From NCBI RefSeq assembly GCF_947179515.1, contig NC_067476.1, forward strand, positions 54,981,574 to 55,045,573: a stretch of 64,000 bases of DNA. Direction: 5' to 3'. A program made the position numbers and the translations under genes. Positions 11,271 through 25,874 of the stretch are shown here, one piece after another; position 1 is the stretch's first letter, and each line of letters opens with the position of its first letter. Below the pieces are notes generated by a model. That model was given only the letters and a program-made list of their open reading frames with translations. It was not told the origin of the DNA and made no database searches. This DNA comes from Apodemus sylvaticus (Eukaryota > Chordata > Mammalia > Rodentia > Muridae).

Positions 11271-13232
11271 TGGGGTGGGGTTAGACTGCCAGACTAAGTG
11301 TTTCCTGTAGGCAGTGGGTCCTCTAGGTAAAGTGGTGAACATGTGACCTGTGACTTCAGGTAAAAACTTGTCCTAGATTTGCAGAGTAAAGCCTGATCAG
11401 TAAAGGGCCGCGCGATGCGGTGCTCTCACCCTGCTCCCCCGGGCTTCCCGCTGCAAGATGCCAGACACCTCAACCCGAAGTAAGTCTCAAGCTCGCTGGA
11501 GAACTGGGAGTGCAGACGGTGTGAACTGTGAACGGGCAGTAAACAGGTTTCCATTTATAGGAGGGTGAGGGTTGGAGTAACCCAGCCTGCCTTCGCTAGG
11601 CTTCAAGCTCCCAGCTCTCCTCAGGCAAGCCTCTAGCTTTCTGCCTCACCTGGGTCGGCCCACTTGTTTTAGTTTTCCTTCTCCCCTCCACCTTCAACTC
11701 CTAGAATGGTTGTAAGTGAGGGAATTGGTGGCTACTTTCTTCCTGGACCCCGAGGCTACTCAGATTTGCCAACTGCCAGGAGTTTAACGTGCCCTCAGAT
11801 CAGACCCAAGAACTTGCAGGGACATCTAGCGCCAGGCGCGAGGAATTGCGGGCGCCTTTCAGGGATCCGGAGCCCCACCATTGGAATCCTTTGCCAGTTT
11901 CTCATCTTCTCCTACATTTCTAGGCGTTTTCCTATCCATCACCAGCTTGGCTTTGCCTATATCCATAATTTGGATTGCCAATGGAGAATGTGAATTATTT
12001 GAAATGGTCATAGGCTTCAATTTGGCTCATAGAGTAAGCATTTAGCAAGTTAGAAAAGTTGTTGCTAGAAACTCAGAGTTACAAAATGTCAGGCAAAACA
12101 GCAAATTGCAAGCTTTGCTTCTATTTAGAAAGAAAGGAAGAAGTCTTTCAGTCCTCAAGCTTACCTTCTAGAGCCTCCTCTCTAGAAAAAGCTCAGCATT
12201 TCTTCAGAAAGCATCCCTGTTTTCTACAGCCCACAGTTAAGAGTTCTCTTCATCTCAAATAGGGGCCTGCTGCCCAGTGGAAAGCAAACTCGCCAATTTT
12301 TTTTTAATCACGTGGTATTTGGAGGGAGGGGGCTTTGTTGTTGCCTGAGATTGTTATTAAATAGAGGCTAATTTTGTTGCTAAACCCAAAAGGATTCCAC
12401 CTTTCAGATTTAGAAAAATGCCCCAAACACAGGACATCTGGCTGTTGCTAGAACCTGCCTTATTCACAAAATGTTGTGATTCTGTTCTGGTTTGCTTCAT
12501 ATTTTGTTTGCTCTTTTTTTTTTCTTAGCCTGAGTAAAGTTGATTATTAACTGGAGATGGGAAATTAACTCCAGAGCTGGCAGGCAGACATGGCTAGGAT
12601 TAGTAACCAGCCAGTTCTTCTCAACTTTAGAATCTGCTTCTAAATTGAGACTTTTTCTACAAATCATTGATTTCTCAAAAGTTAATTAAAAGGGTGTCCT
12701 GTATTTCCTGGTTGTGATCATGAAGGTAAATACTTTCAAAGGAATCTCCCACAAACCCTTTCTGACAGGATCCTGCCATCCTCTTTGTAATAGTCAGCAA
12801 TCCTGTAGTCAGTTGAGCTCATTGCTATCTTGGGAAACAGGACACTTCAGTAAGTCTAATTCCTAGCCTGTATCCATTAATTTCCCATCCCCAAACAGAT
12901 GTGCAAATTGTGAGAAGTGCGGCAAAGAACAGAGGCTATGTCTCCAGGACAGATTCAATACTCACAGGACGACGCTCTAGAAAGGAAAAGAAGAAAGAGC
13001 AGCAAATGGGGAGGAGTGAAGGGGCACTCGGGCGGCAAAGGACATCATGACCTTCTCACCAAAATCAGGAATTTTTTTTCACAGTACAATAGGTAAGTAT
13101 TTGGAGATGATTGTCATTGCTAAACTCTTTTACGTATCCTTTTGTCAACATTTTATGATGATACACCCCCACACAAATATACGGCTCACCCTGTGCTCTT
13201 AGATGTCTGGGGGGAAAAAGCCTGTATATTAT

Positions 13233-13372
13233 AAGCCTGGCATAGTGGATTATGCCTGTAATCCCACCCTTTTGAAAGTTTGTGGCCAGCCTTGGCGGTG
13301 GGTCTATGTCTAAAATAAATAAATAAATGAATGAATGAATGAATGAATGAATAAATAAATAAATAAATAAAG
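13233..13372 (+). mobile_element. degraded B1-like SINE with A-rich tail
   Basis: About 80 bases resemble the 5' part of a 7SL-derived B1/PB1 SINE (gcctggcatagtgg, then tgcctgtaatccca, then ggccagcct). A tail of AAAT and GAAT repeats follows (about 13313-13372). It is truncated and diverged, so the subfamily is uncertain. Confidence 0.6.
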
Positions 13373-14526
13373 GAAAAAACACGGATTACAATTGAATTTC
13401 AGCTTGAATACAATTTGGACATAAGATATACAAGGTAAATAAAATTCTTTATTCTTATTTAACCATAGAATCCTCTCCATACCTGCCTACCCACCCTGTA
13501 AACCATGAACCTTAACAGTTCATACACAGAGCAATCCTAATTTTACCTCATAGTCAGCCTCAGCACTGTGGCTCAATAGCAGTGACTTCCCTGGGATCCT
13601 GAGATTTGGAGTTCTACCTGTGGGTCCTCTCAGAGACTTTTTTTCTAGTTGTAACCTACTTCTGCACACCTAGACTTAACTTTGTTGAAGTCACAGAAAA
13701 GTTGATGATAGAAAATGATAAAATTCACTATTCAAAACTTTCTTTATTTCCGAATAACCTTTGAAATTGGCAGAGAAACCCTAGGTTCTACAAGGGCACC
13801 ATGGAGCCTTATAGGGAAGAAGACCATATGATAGGTTTCAACCTAAGCATTAACTCCAGTGTTCCTTCCAGTCAAGTACAACTTATTTTCTTGCTTCATA
13901 ATTTAAGCCAAGGTTGATGTGAGAACTGGAGTCTCAGAATATGACAAAATTTTTTCTTGTTTTAACTTTATTTTCTTTGATTTAAATATACAATGTTTAT
14001 CAAATGTATTAGTCAGATTTTTTTAAATGGCACGGAAGCCCAAATAACACAAAACTACTAAATTATTGCGTTTTAGGAGACTGGGGTGTGCTGGTTCTGG
14101 TTATTTCTGTTTATTTTGTTTTTAAAACCGTTTCAGTAAATGTTTGAAGCCATGGGGTGGGGTGCGAGTGTCAAGAGCTTCCATGTTGTTCTTTCTTTCT
14201 GAGTAACAGAAAAGGAAACAAGGGGGAAATAAAACATCAAATTGTTAATCTTTTTCAAAAGCCCAGAAACTCTACTACCTGGCCCCTTAAATGCAATCCA
14301 GCTTCCGTTCTAACTTTTGTCCTCTCTCAAGTAATCAAAATTATGGCGATCAACAAACTACTATTCATCACAACTCTGCAAAACCCTGGAGAGCCCCTCC
14401 AGGTTTGAATTTGACCATGAACATGTCCAGAACTTTTTAAAGTTACACAAATCCTCTTACTTTCCCTTTCTAGCACCACTTATAACCTCCGCCCCGCTTT
14501 ATCTGAGCCTTTTCTGGTTACTATGT

Positions 14527-14553
14527 TGTGTGTGTGTGTGTGTGTGTGTGTGT
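14527..14553. repeat. (GT)n microsatellite
   Basis: A GT/CA dinucleotide tract of about 13 repeats upstream of Hoxd13. Confidence 0.95.
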
Positions 14554-15020
14554 CAACACTCCCACGCCATCAGCCCACCCTGCGATGCCAGACCAGGCCC
14601 AGGACCTTGCTCACTCTTCTTTCTAGGAGCCTATTTTCAGAGGACAGTGGTGCTGAGTGACAAGCTGGCCTCAGTATCACAGGTTTAGGGGAGAGATTTT
14701 CTTAAAGGATAAGCTGGTCTGAAGGCGGGTGTGCGGGTGTGCGGCACCAAACTGGCTCACCTTGAGGCTCTCGCACCCGCCCAACACTCCTGGACTCACC
14801 AAGTCTAATATAGCTCCGAGGAGACCGACCTAGATTCAAATCAGGGCTCACAAGGACGACCCATAAGTTGTTAAGACTCTGTGTGAGGGGGAGAAAATAC
14901 AGAGATCAGAGCCGCCCAATCCAATGGATTAGCTCCCCCGGTACTCCCAACTAGAGCCTACCCTATGAATGGAACCTAGGTGCTCCGGACTGTGCTTGTC
15001 ACGAAGCCCCGACTTTACTT

Positions 15021-15118
15021 GGGGGGGGGGGAGGAAAAAGGAAAGAAGGAAGGAAGGAAAAAAGAAAGAAAGAAGGAAGGAAGGAAGGAAAGAAAAGGAA
15101 CGGAAAGGAAAGGAAAGG

Positions 15119-15154
<36 letters not shown>

Positions 15155-15158
15155 GAAA
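15021..15158. repeat. G-run and (GAAA/GGAA)n purine tract
   Basis: A run of G followed by an imperfect purine tract of GGAA and GAAA units. Open reading frames through it are artefacts of composition. Confidence 0.9.
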
Positions 15159-16055
15159 CCAACACCCTTTTAATTTGGTACACTGAATTCTCTGCAGTTG
15201 GCAGCAGCCTGGAAAAGGAAGCGAAACAAAGGTCCCTGGGAAAGTGAAGTTTTCAATTAATTGGTGTGAGTAACGGGCGGGGGTGGGTGGTGGCTGCAAA
15301 ATGCTAGAGACCGGTAGGCTGTGGGCTAGGCGCAGAAGATCCGTGGTACTCTATTGAGTGGCTTTCTCCTCCCGCGCTGGTACGGAGTCTTTGGGGCTGG
15401 GCTGGAGGAGGCCAAGGTGAAGCTAAGAAGGCCAGCCAGGCGAAGTGACTGTCGGTTGGCCAAGAGCAGAGACGTGAACCCAGCATCTGTGGACTTTCTA
15501 GTCGCCAGGCTTGCGGCTGGGAGATGGGAGTACGTCTCTTTTGCTGCCCCAAGACTGTTTCGTGAGTATTTTTATGGGCCGATGATGGTGCTGTATCTAC
15601 TCCGACTGAACTCCTATGTGTGGAATACTTTTACCCGTTAGGTATGTTCAAGGTAGGAAAAATGAGCTGTCTCGAATTCAGGGCGACGAGGTAGACTAAG
15701 AAAAGATTAAACAGCAGGATTAAAAAAAAAAATAGAATCGCTCTGTTTTTACGTCATTCTCATCATCTCTGTCCTTCATCCTCACTTTGGTGTGCAGCTC
15801 TAGGAGCCAAAGAGCAGTGGCAAAAACAGCGGCTGCGGAGATGAAGCGCAGGCCGCGGCGCCCGCCTTGCAGACAGGCCCGAGATGGGCCGTCGCGCAAT
15901 CAACTCGAGGGGGTGGCTGCAAAGCAAACTCCTGGGTCTGGGGGAGGGCGGCAATGGGAGGTGGGCCTCCCAAAGGGCTGAGGAGGGGTGGGGACCGGGT
16001 GGGTGGGTCCAGCCAGACCTGGGCTAGGAGCCAGGCTCTCCCGCGCCCCCACCCC

Positions 16056-18243
<2,188 letters not shown>

Positions 18244-19849
18244 TGTGGGCCAGGTTGGCCACAGACAGTTTAAATGCTTTCGGTTCTCTCCAAAAAATAC
18301 ATTTGAAAAGACTTGAAACTGTATTTAATTCCCCCTCCTTTCCTGCCTAGAATGGCGAGCATTGTGAATCGTTTTTTTTTTTTTTTTATTTCTCTCTCTT
18401 TCTCTCTCTTGACCTTTATCTGGCTCTAAAACTTTTTGCTGCCCAATCTGACTTTGTAATTCTGTTTCTTACTTGCCTATTATTGGTTTTGTTCTTGTCT
18501 AGGATTGTTTTTATAATTTTAAAACATTGTTTCTCCCTCCAGGCAGGCCAGTATATATATAAAAAAAACTTGAAGTATTTTTTTTTTCAATAATCCCCCA
18601 AAATGAATTTCAGAAGTGCCCTTGGATTTAGGGGTTTATTTTTTTAACAGGATTTTATATGTGTCTCCAACACTGATTATGCTTATAATCCATTAGGCCA
18701 GAATTGTTTTCAGCCATTCATACCCTGTGATTGTGTAATTGAGTCATTAGCTCTCAGACGGTTCCCCAAGGCAAGTGAAAACAGCTCTTAGGCATTCAGT
18801 GATTTAGGATCGCTGGGAGAGTCTGAAACTTGGAGGTTGAAGACACGTGATGGCTTTAAAAGCAGCTACCTTATTAATACTGAAATGACGACAATCTTCC
18901 TTATCTTTGGCAGTCTCCTTTGCTGTTTTGTGTGGTTTTAGCATGCCTTGTAGCTGTGATCTTTTAATCTGAAAACAGTTTTCCTCATGAATGCCTTCAT
19001 TTCTCCAACTCTAGAAGCAGCTATTAAAATACACGTACACTTGGCAGAGTGACTCTAGATGGCATAAATTTTCTGGGTCTGTGGGAATGCAACTAAGACC
19101 ATCTCCTCAGTCCTTGGAAAGAGACGGAGCCAATGTGGCCATGGGTGGGAAGTTCTGTCCAAAACCCAGTGAAGAAGTTAATTGAACGAATGGGTCTCTC
19201 GGAGCTTTAAAATATCTAACACATTCTTAAAATATGGAGCTCTAAGGACCAAGAGGAAAAAACATGCTTCTGAAAGTGATGATGAACTACTTTCAAAAAT
19301 GTTGCATATTTATGTCACTGAAAGATTATTTTTGTAGATGCAATGTGTGTGAGCAGTGCTTTGAGCATTTTTAAAAAATCACATTTTACTCCTAGGGAGA
19401 TAGAGTCTTCATACATTTGTGTTTTTCAAGCTCGTGCTGCCTCTAGAAACTGTTCTTATTTATTATAAAATTCTGCTCTCTTCGACATCTGTAGATGAAG
19501 GAAACAACAGCAGCTCTGGTCTCTGAAACCTCCGTGTTCTGTTCTCCATTTCTGTCCACCTCCCTCTAACACAAATAGTGATGTTTAAAATGAGGATATC
19601 ATCTGTGATGTCTAAAATGATCATTTTTAAACCAGACCAACTCATTAAAAATCAATAAATTTTACTTCTTTCAATATTATCAATTTATTTGACAATTTTA
19701 TTTATGTATTAATCAATGTGAATATGGGCGCCTGGGTGGAGGAAAACTCATTGGAACAGTTGGGGCCTACAGAGGGGCCATTATAAATATCTTCTCTAGG
19801 AAGGTCTTGAAATTAGAGAAAGTCATATCCATATTTGGCAATCAATAAA
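18244..19849 (+). other. Hoxd13: Hoxd13 3' UTR with two polyadenylation signals
   Basis: AT-rich non-coding sequence after the Hoxd13 stop. AATAAA signals occur at 19654-19659 and 19844-19849. Either could end the transcript; the extent is inferred. Confidence 0.5.
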
Positions 19850-20457
19850 GAAACACTTCAAATATCTCATGTTGCATGCAGTAATTGACAACTGAAACTA
19901 CTATTATATACTCTAGCAACTAGACACAAGTTTTAGGAACTTTTTTTCCTGATTCAGTCCACTTTGCCACTCAGGGAAACAGCAGTAGAGAAAGTGGGGC
20001 TCCTTGTCTGTCGCCACTGCTACAATCTAGCAGCTCAAGCTAACTTTTTGATGTGCAAGTTAGTTCAACAGATTTCTAAAAGCTTACACAACATGTAATC
20101 TCCTGAGAGGAGGGTTCTCTGAGGGTTGTGGGGAGACACTGGGCCTTCAAGTTGGGAATTACTTTCGTTTTCTCTGGTCCAGCTTGCCTTGTTTCACATC
20201 TTACTGCCAACTACTGAGGCCAACTTCGTTTATAGAGGGGGAGGGTGGGAGGGTACGAGCAGAAATAGAGAAACACAGACGCAGAACGCGGTTCAATCTA
20301 TAGAGGATAAACCCTTGAAGCCACATCGTCCTAAGTCAGTCACTTAGAGAAAGACCTCTTTCTTAATACCTTCGCTATTTTGTTCACAAGACGCGTTTGG
20401 GAGTGCAGGGGACAACCAACCAGAAAAGGGTCTTAGTTTTTTTTCCAACCACCATTC

Positions 20458-20658
20458 TCCTGGTCCCCTCTTTTCTTTTTCTCTCTTCTCTTCTCCTCTC
20501 CTCCCCTCTCCTCTCTTCTCTTCCTTTTCTTCCTCTTCCTCCTCCTCCTTCTTCTCAGTCTCTGTCTCTCTTTCTCTGTCCGTCTGTCTCTGTCTGTCTC
20601 TGCCTCTCTGTCTCTCTCTGTCTCTCTCCTTGTATCTGTTTCTGTCTCTGTCTCTCTG

Positions 20659-20716
<58 letters not shown>
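20458..20716. repeat. CT-rich tract ending in (CT)n
   Basis: About 260 bases of pyrimidine-rich sequence with CTGT and CT units, ending in a pure CT run from about 20669. Confidence 0.95.
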
Positions 20717-20718
<2 letters not shown>

Positions 20719-21179
20719 CTAGTCTCCAAGGCTTCGCCTCACAGGTCCGTTTCTCAGGTTTCCTATATCGAATAGAGGGAATTGCCTCGAGGTTTTCCTT
20801 TCATCTGCAGGTCGCACGTCAGTTTCGCTGCGCCTAAGAGAAATGGGGTTTGCTGAAGATTAAAACTGCGCTCAAATGCTCTCTGGTGGTATTTGGATTG
20901 ATGGCTAAATGAGGAACAGATGAAGGCTTTGTTATTTATATGTGTGCCTTTTATATTCAGGATTGCGGGAGGAGGAGGAGGGCCAGGGGTAAGTGGCTGA
21001 GGCCCTGGAAGTGAGGCCCGCGGGGAGCCCGGAAGGCCGAGGGAGTTTGGAGAAAGGCTTTGCCTTCAGTTAGAGGCTGAGAGCCGCTCAGAAATTTAGC
21101 ACGTTATTAGCGATTGGGTTAAGGACCAAGATCTGCAGATCGACTGGTGAGTCAAGAGGTGAAAGGGGCGTTAGGAGAG

Positions 21180-21192
21180 AGGTGAAAGGTCA
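21180..21192 (+). promoter_or_regulatory. DR1 nuclear-receptor half-site repeat
   Basis: AGGTGA-A-AGGTCA, two half-sites in direct repeat with a one-base spacer. DR1 elements are bound by RXR dimers, COUP-TF, HNF4 and PPAR-RXR. It lies about 2.1 kb before Hoxd12. Function is inferred from the motif. Confidence 0.4.
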
Positions 21193-21405
21193 AACAAAAA
21201 CCGCGGCCACAGGCTTCCTTGCATCAGGTCCCTCGGCTCCGCTGTCTGGGTCAGTTGCTACAGTCTCCGGCTTTCCGAGACTGTCCGTAGCGCCTTGGCA
21301 GCGGGCCATGACCGACCGCGAGCACTGGCGACCCCAAGCCCGCCCCACCGCCCTTCACTGTTGATCTTGACCGTGCGGCGGCGCCTCGCCAGGCGTGGAG
21401 CACGC

Positions 21406-21419
21406 TCGCCATCTCCTGG
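21406..21419 (-). promoter_or_regulatory. candidate CTCF site upstream of Hoxd12
   Basis: The plus-strand sequence TCGCCATCTCCTGG matches 12 of 14 positions of the reverse complement of the CTCF core, so the orientation is minus. Motif evidence only. Confidence 0.4.
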
Positions 21420-22150
21420 GCGTTTAGCGACATTGGCAGAGCATTCCGTTCGGCTCCTCAGCCCCCACCCCCATCAACCCCCCATCCCACACAAGGCTCC
21501 TTTCCTCCTCCCACCGTCCCTCACGGTCTCCAGCCTTCAACTTCAGCCACCAGCTTCCTCGAAAAGAACTTTGCCTTCCAGACCTTGAAAGTTCTAGACT
21601 TGGGGGAATGAAGCGGGCCAATTAAGGGGGGAAAAAACTGAAAAAAAAATCTAGCTGTTCCTTTCTTTCCTGATTCACAGTTATGAATTTAGTCCTGACG
21701 GGCAAACATAATTGTAAGGCAGCCACAGTCTAAGGATGCACCTTTAGGCCCATAACTACCTAGGAATCGCTGTGCAGGAGGACGTAGGGCCTCTGAGAGT
21801 GCTGGGGCTATTAGAACTGAAAAATTCAGGTTAAAGGATGCTCCAGTAGAAATGAGAGAATTCTTCAAAATGAAAGCTATCGAACACCTAAGGCTTGGGT
21901 TCCCTTGGGCTTCTAAAAACAGACTTCAAACTTCCACCTCCATCCCACCTACCAGAAAAGGATGGAGTATGGAGTCTTGTCCCAATGCCTGAGAAGGAGG
22001 AAACTCTTGTAATGCCCCAGGAGCCCCAGACTTCCCCCACCCCCACTCGCCTCCCGCCCCAGAACTGGAGGAAGAGGCCGATTGCGTCCTGAGAGCCGCC
22101 CAATTGGTCGCCATAACTCACACAATAAAGTCCCAGCGAGGTGGTCAGCC

Positions 22151-22164
22151 TTGCCCTCCGGCGG
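22151..22164 (-). promoter_or_regulatory. candidate CTCF site 1.2 kb before Hoxd12
   Basis: On the minus strand the sequence reads CCGCCGGAGGGCAA, a good match (11 of 14) to the CTCF core with an intact GGAGGGCA centre. Motif evidence only. Confidence 0.4.
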
Positions 22165-23261
22165 CGCCTGTGTGGTCTCCTTGCCAGAGCTGGGGGCCTA
22201 ACCAGTTCCAGCTTGGCTCAGGGACCCTGGATCCTGCTATAGGCTAGCGCGGGCTCCCATAACACAGTCTCTGGAGGAGAAAAGCCCTATTCCCTCTGGA
22301 CTATCCAGAAGGCCCTGCCGCAGGAGCTAAGCATACTACTGCGCACAAGGAGAAGCTACTTTTTCTGCTTCCCTGTTTGCCCAGACAGTGAACCCGCAGC
22401 CACCCGCATGCCTGGAGGCCCCGACACAAGGAACGCAGCTAGCTGATTGTTCCTGTGCGACTGCTCCTCCTCAGCCAGGTGGCTCGGACTTTCCTGCCTC
22501 TCAAGCTCAGTTGGACAGCAACTGAATAGGGAATAGTCACCAAGATGACTCCAGGAGAGAAAAGAAATGTAGTTTTTCACAAGATTGACTCCTCAGACTG
22601 CGGAATTACCTGAGGGGCCCGGTATGAGCCTAGTACCTGGGGACAGACGTCGGGAAGAGTGTGAAGATTCCTTAGGTGCCAGACTTGAACAGTTTGGAAC
22701 GCCTTTCACCATTGCTTGATCAAGCTCTTGTATTGTCTGTGACCTGGGACTACAGGATCAAGTGAATGAATGAGTTCTTGCTGCCAAATGCCTTTGGCAG
22801 AGGCCATTTTGGAGGCCCTTTCTATAATTTGGAAAAAAAAAAAAAGGTCTCGGAGCAGCATTGCTCAGATCCGGGAGCAGTCTGTGGCACTGCCAGGCCT
22901 TCTCCAGTCAAGCCCAGAGATGCCTTTATTGGAAAATGTCTGACAGAAGCAAGCCTGCCCCTAGGTAGCCAGCGAAATAAGGGCTGGGAAGACCAATCCA
23001 GACCAGGAAAACTCCCAAGAGACACTTGGGCAAAGGCACCCTCATCCCAGTGTCACCAGCTCCTGAAACAGGTCTGGAAACTTTCAAGGGCTTCGCCTTC
23101 CCTCCACAGGCTTTGGCTCTGCTAGCAGCTTCGTCCTGCGCCCGTCGAACATTGCGGGTGTTATCATAATACCCTGAAAGGAGGTGGGGGTGGGGACGGG
23201 TCGGGGGATGTAGGCGGTGCTGAAATGACCGGCTTTGAAGAACCTGCAGGCAAAGTTTCAT

Positions 23262-23306
23262 CCAATCCTCTGAGCCGGTCCCCTTATTCCGGGTTGTAAC
23301 TAAATA
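23262..23306 (+). promoter_or_regulatory. Hoxd12: Hoxd12 promoter: CCAAT and TATA-like box
   Basis: CCAAT at 23262-23266 and CTAAATA at 23300-23306 are spaced as in a core promoter. Transcription would then start near 23330, leaving an unusually short 5' UTR before the ATG at 23341. Inferred. Confidence 0.4.
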
Positions 23307-23340
23307 CTGTTGCGAGCACAGTCGAGGCCCTTTGTTGGAG

Positions 23341-23908
23341 ATGTGTGAGCGCAGTCTCTACAGAGCTGGCTATGTGGGCTCGCTTCTGAATTTACAGTCA
23401 CCGGACTCTTTCTACTTTTCCAACCTGCGACCCAATGGCAGCCAGTTGGCCGCGCTACCCCCTATCTCATACCCTCGCAGCGCTCTGCCCTGGGCCGCTA
23501 CGCCGACCTCATGCACCCCTGCGCAGCCTGCCACCGCCTCTGCCTTTGGAGGCTTTCCTCAGCCTTACTTGACCGGCTCTGGGCCTATTGGCCTGCAGTC
23601 TCCGGGCGCCAAGGACGGACCGGAAGATCAGGTCAAGTTCTATACGCCTGATGCGGCCACCGCGTCTGAAGAACGCAGCCGGACTAGGCCGCCCTTCGCC
23701 CCCGAGTCTAGTCTGGTTCACTCGGCTCTCAAAGGCACCAAGTACGACTACGCGGGTGTGGGCCGGGCCGCTCCAGGCTCTGCGACCCTGCTCCAGGGGT
23801 CCCCCTGCGCCTCCAGCTTCAAGGAAGACACCAAAGGCCCGCTCAACTTGAACATGGCAGTGCAAGTAGCTGGGGTGGCCTCTTGCCTGCGATCTTCGCT
23901 GCCCGACG
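23341..23908 (+). CDS. Hoxd12: Hoxd12 exon 1
   Basis: N-terminal exon of HoxD12, a posterior HoxD transcription factor of limb and genital development. It starts with [20 protein letters not shown], a conserved HOX12-type N-terminus, then [18 protein letters not shown]. It encodes residues 1-189 plus one base of Gly190 and ends at a GTAAAC donor after CTG CCC GAC G. Unlike its neighbours it has no long polyalanine or polyglycine tract. The frame continues some 120 bases into the intron by chance. Codons upstream of the ATG that stay in frame are not needed as an extension. Confidence 0.97.
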
Positions 23909-24067
23909 GTAAACGGTGCCCATGCTCCCCAGGCCAGTTTAGGCAGGGACGGGAGGTGGGGTGTCAGGGACAGTTGTACAGGGAGGAGACCCCGGCAGCA
24001 GTGGTGAACCTCTGTGGGGCGGGCAGTTGATCTGAGCTAGCTGACATGGGTCGGGGCTCTGTTTCAG

Positions 24068-24306
24068 GCCTGCCGTGGGGGGCGGCCCCGGGGAGGGCCC
24101 GCAAGAAGAGGAAACCGTACACAAAGCAGCAGATCGCAGAGCTGGAAAATGAATTCCTGGTCAATGAATTCATCAACCGGCAGAAGCGTAAGGAATTGTC
24201 CAACAGGCTGAACCTCAGCGACCAGCAGGTCAAAATCTGGTTCCAGAACCGGCGTATGAAGAAGAAACGTGTAGTGCAGCGCGAGCAAGCACTGGCGCTC
24301 TACTAG
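24068..24306 (+). CDS. Hoxd12: Hoxd12 exon 2 (homeodomain)
   Basis: Follows an intron of only 159 bases with a TTTCAG acceptor, so G|GC CTG CCG gives GLPWG. The homeodomain covers residues 200-259 ([10 protein letters not shown] to [10 protein letters not shown]) and the tail QREQALALY ends at TAG 24304-24306. The total is 268 residues, the usual mammalian length. [18 protein letters not shown] and [16 protein letters not shown] identify paralogue group 12. No PBX hexapeptide is present, as expected for this group. Confidence 0.97.
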
Positions 24307-25874
24307 CTGCCCAGGGGCCGAGGCCTTGCCGAGCCTGCCCTTTTGGACCGAGGCCTGGCTGTGGAGGAGGTGTTGGGGCTGGAGATTTCCCTCCCACTCC
24401 TCTGGTCCTGGGAGCCCTCCTGGCTCAGGCTGCAGCCCAGGAACCAGGGGGAGATTTGGAGACGAGGCCAGTGGAGCCCCCTTCGCTTTCAGCTCTTTTT
24501 GAGACCCTCCTGAGAGGTGTTTGGGAATTGCAATCTAACACTGGCTTTAAGCATTCAGCATGGTGTCTGGGGTCACCTGTCCTTGTCTGTGAAGTTTACA
24601 TCCCGGGCTCACTATTGAAAGACTCTATGTGTGTGTTTTTTTCCCGTTTTCAACTTGCTTTTTTTTTTCTTTCTCTATCCAGCTCTTTCTTCATTAAACA
24701 GGAGCCTAGCTAGAGTTCCAAGTAGAAGTGTGTGAGAAAGGCGCTGAGGATAACCCCAGCTCCTTCGCAGCACAAGCCTTTTGTGACAAAGCTAGGCTGT
24801 CTGCTCTGCAGGAAGGAAAGGGCCCGATTTCCACCACAACCCTCATCTGCCCTGAATGATTGGGGAGGACAAAAGCTACCCTAGACCTTCAGACTTGTGG
24901 GGGGAAAGGAAGGGACACCTTGGAATCTTTACAAAAGCTCTCCTGCTGGGTAAAATATGCTGGAAGATCTCCTCGGAGATAGAGAAACTGGGACTCCAAA
25001 ACAGAGTACGGTCCCTAGACTAGCAGAATTCCCCTGCTCCAGCCACACCTATCCCGAGCCAAGGCTGTGCACTCTGTAACTAGATCCCTAGAACTGAGCT
25101 CCGGTGAGGGGAGCTGCTGGCCTGTTTGGAGGCTTGGCTGCACATGGAAAAAAGAAGAGTGAGGGAGGATCTGCCACCACGACTCTCCTCTTGAATGGAT
25201 GAAGGTGTCCATATGTCTGTCTTTCTTGAATTTCCTTAATAGATCACCACAAGAAGAGACAAAACAATCCCTCCTTGAGGAGTCTGAAGGGTGGGAGAAG
25301 AGACCTCTCAGATTCTCACCCTGTGGTTGCTGCTCTTGAGGGACAGAAAGAACCAGAGCTCCCCCCCACCCTCCCCACCACCCACCAATTCCATCGAAAC
25401 GTAGCCAGGGTGCCTTTTCTCAGAGACTTGTGGCCAGCTCTTGTAAAGCTTTTAAGGCCCCCGAGCCCTGCCAGGTTTACCTTGAGAAGCCTAGGCTTTC
25501 TGAATTGTGAATGAAGTTGTTCTATGCCTGGAACAGAATCTGTCCAGCCTTATTCTCAGTGAATTCAACCCCGCCTTCCCCTACAATCTTTGCCTCTTCT
25601 TTTGAGCTTTAAGCCCCACCCCCAACCTTTAGCAAGAGGTGCAACATCCCAAAGGCTCAGGATTCCTCCTCAAATCCAATGGCTTTCCTTTAGCGAAGGT
25701 CTCCAGGAACTGGACCTCGAAGGCTATCTCACAAGGACCTTTGAGCCTCGCTCCAACTGACCTCGGTTGGTGTTTTAAATATGATTTTCTGTCCTAACAG
25801 TTGCTATTCATGTTTTGTTTTGATTTTGTAAGATAACATTTCCCTGTATATATTAGCCGCATAGTGAAAATAAA
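24307..25874 (+). other. Hoxd12: Hoxd12 3' UTR (extent uncertain)
   Basis: Non-coding sequence after the Hoxd12 stop. Candidate polyadenylation signals are ATTAAA at 24693-24698 and AATAAA at 25869-25874; another AATAAA lies at 26406-26411. I cannot tell which is used. Confidence 0.4.

Larger units (their letters stand above)
19870..23255. other. Hoxd13-Hoxd12 intergenic region
   Basis: No gene is seen. It contains a long pyrimidine/CT tract (20458-20716), a homeodomain/Cdx-core-rich patch (GTTATTTATATG, TTTTATATT) at about 20925-20960, a DR1 nuclear-receptor-type element (21180-21192), two CTCF-like motifs, and a cluster at 22100-22130 with a CCAATTGG palindrome, a GCCAT core and CAATAAAG, which resembles a posterior Hox site. 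Confidence 0.55.

Noticed and set aside
11824..11838. Possible CTCF motif (minus) in the Evx2-Hoxd13 interval
   Set aside because: Only about 10 of 14 core positions match, with mismatches in the GGC centre; too weak to list.
20433..20729. Arg/Glu-rich open frame in the CT tract
   Set aside because: A simple-repeat translation; the same holds for frames in the GA, CTTT and GAAA tracts.
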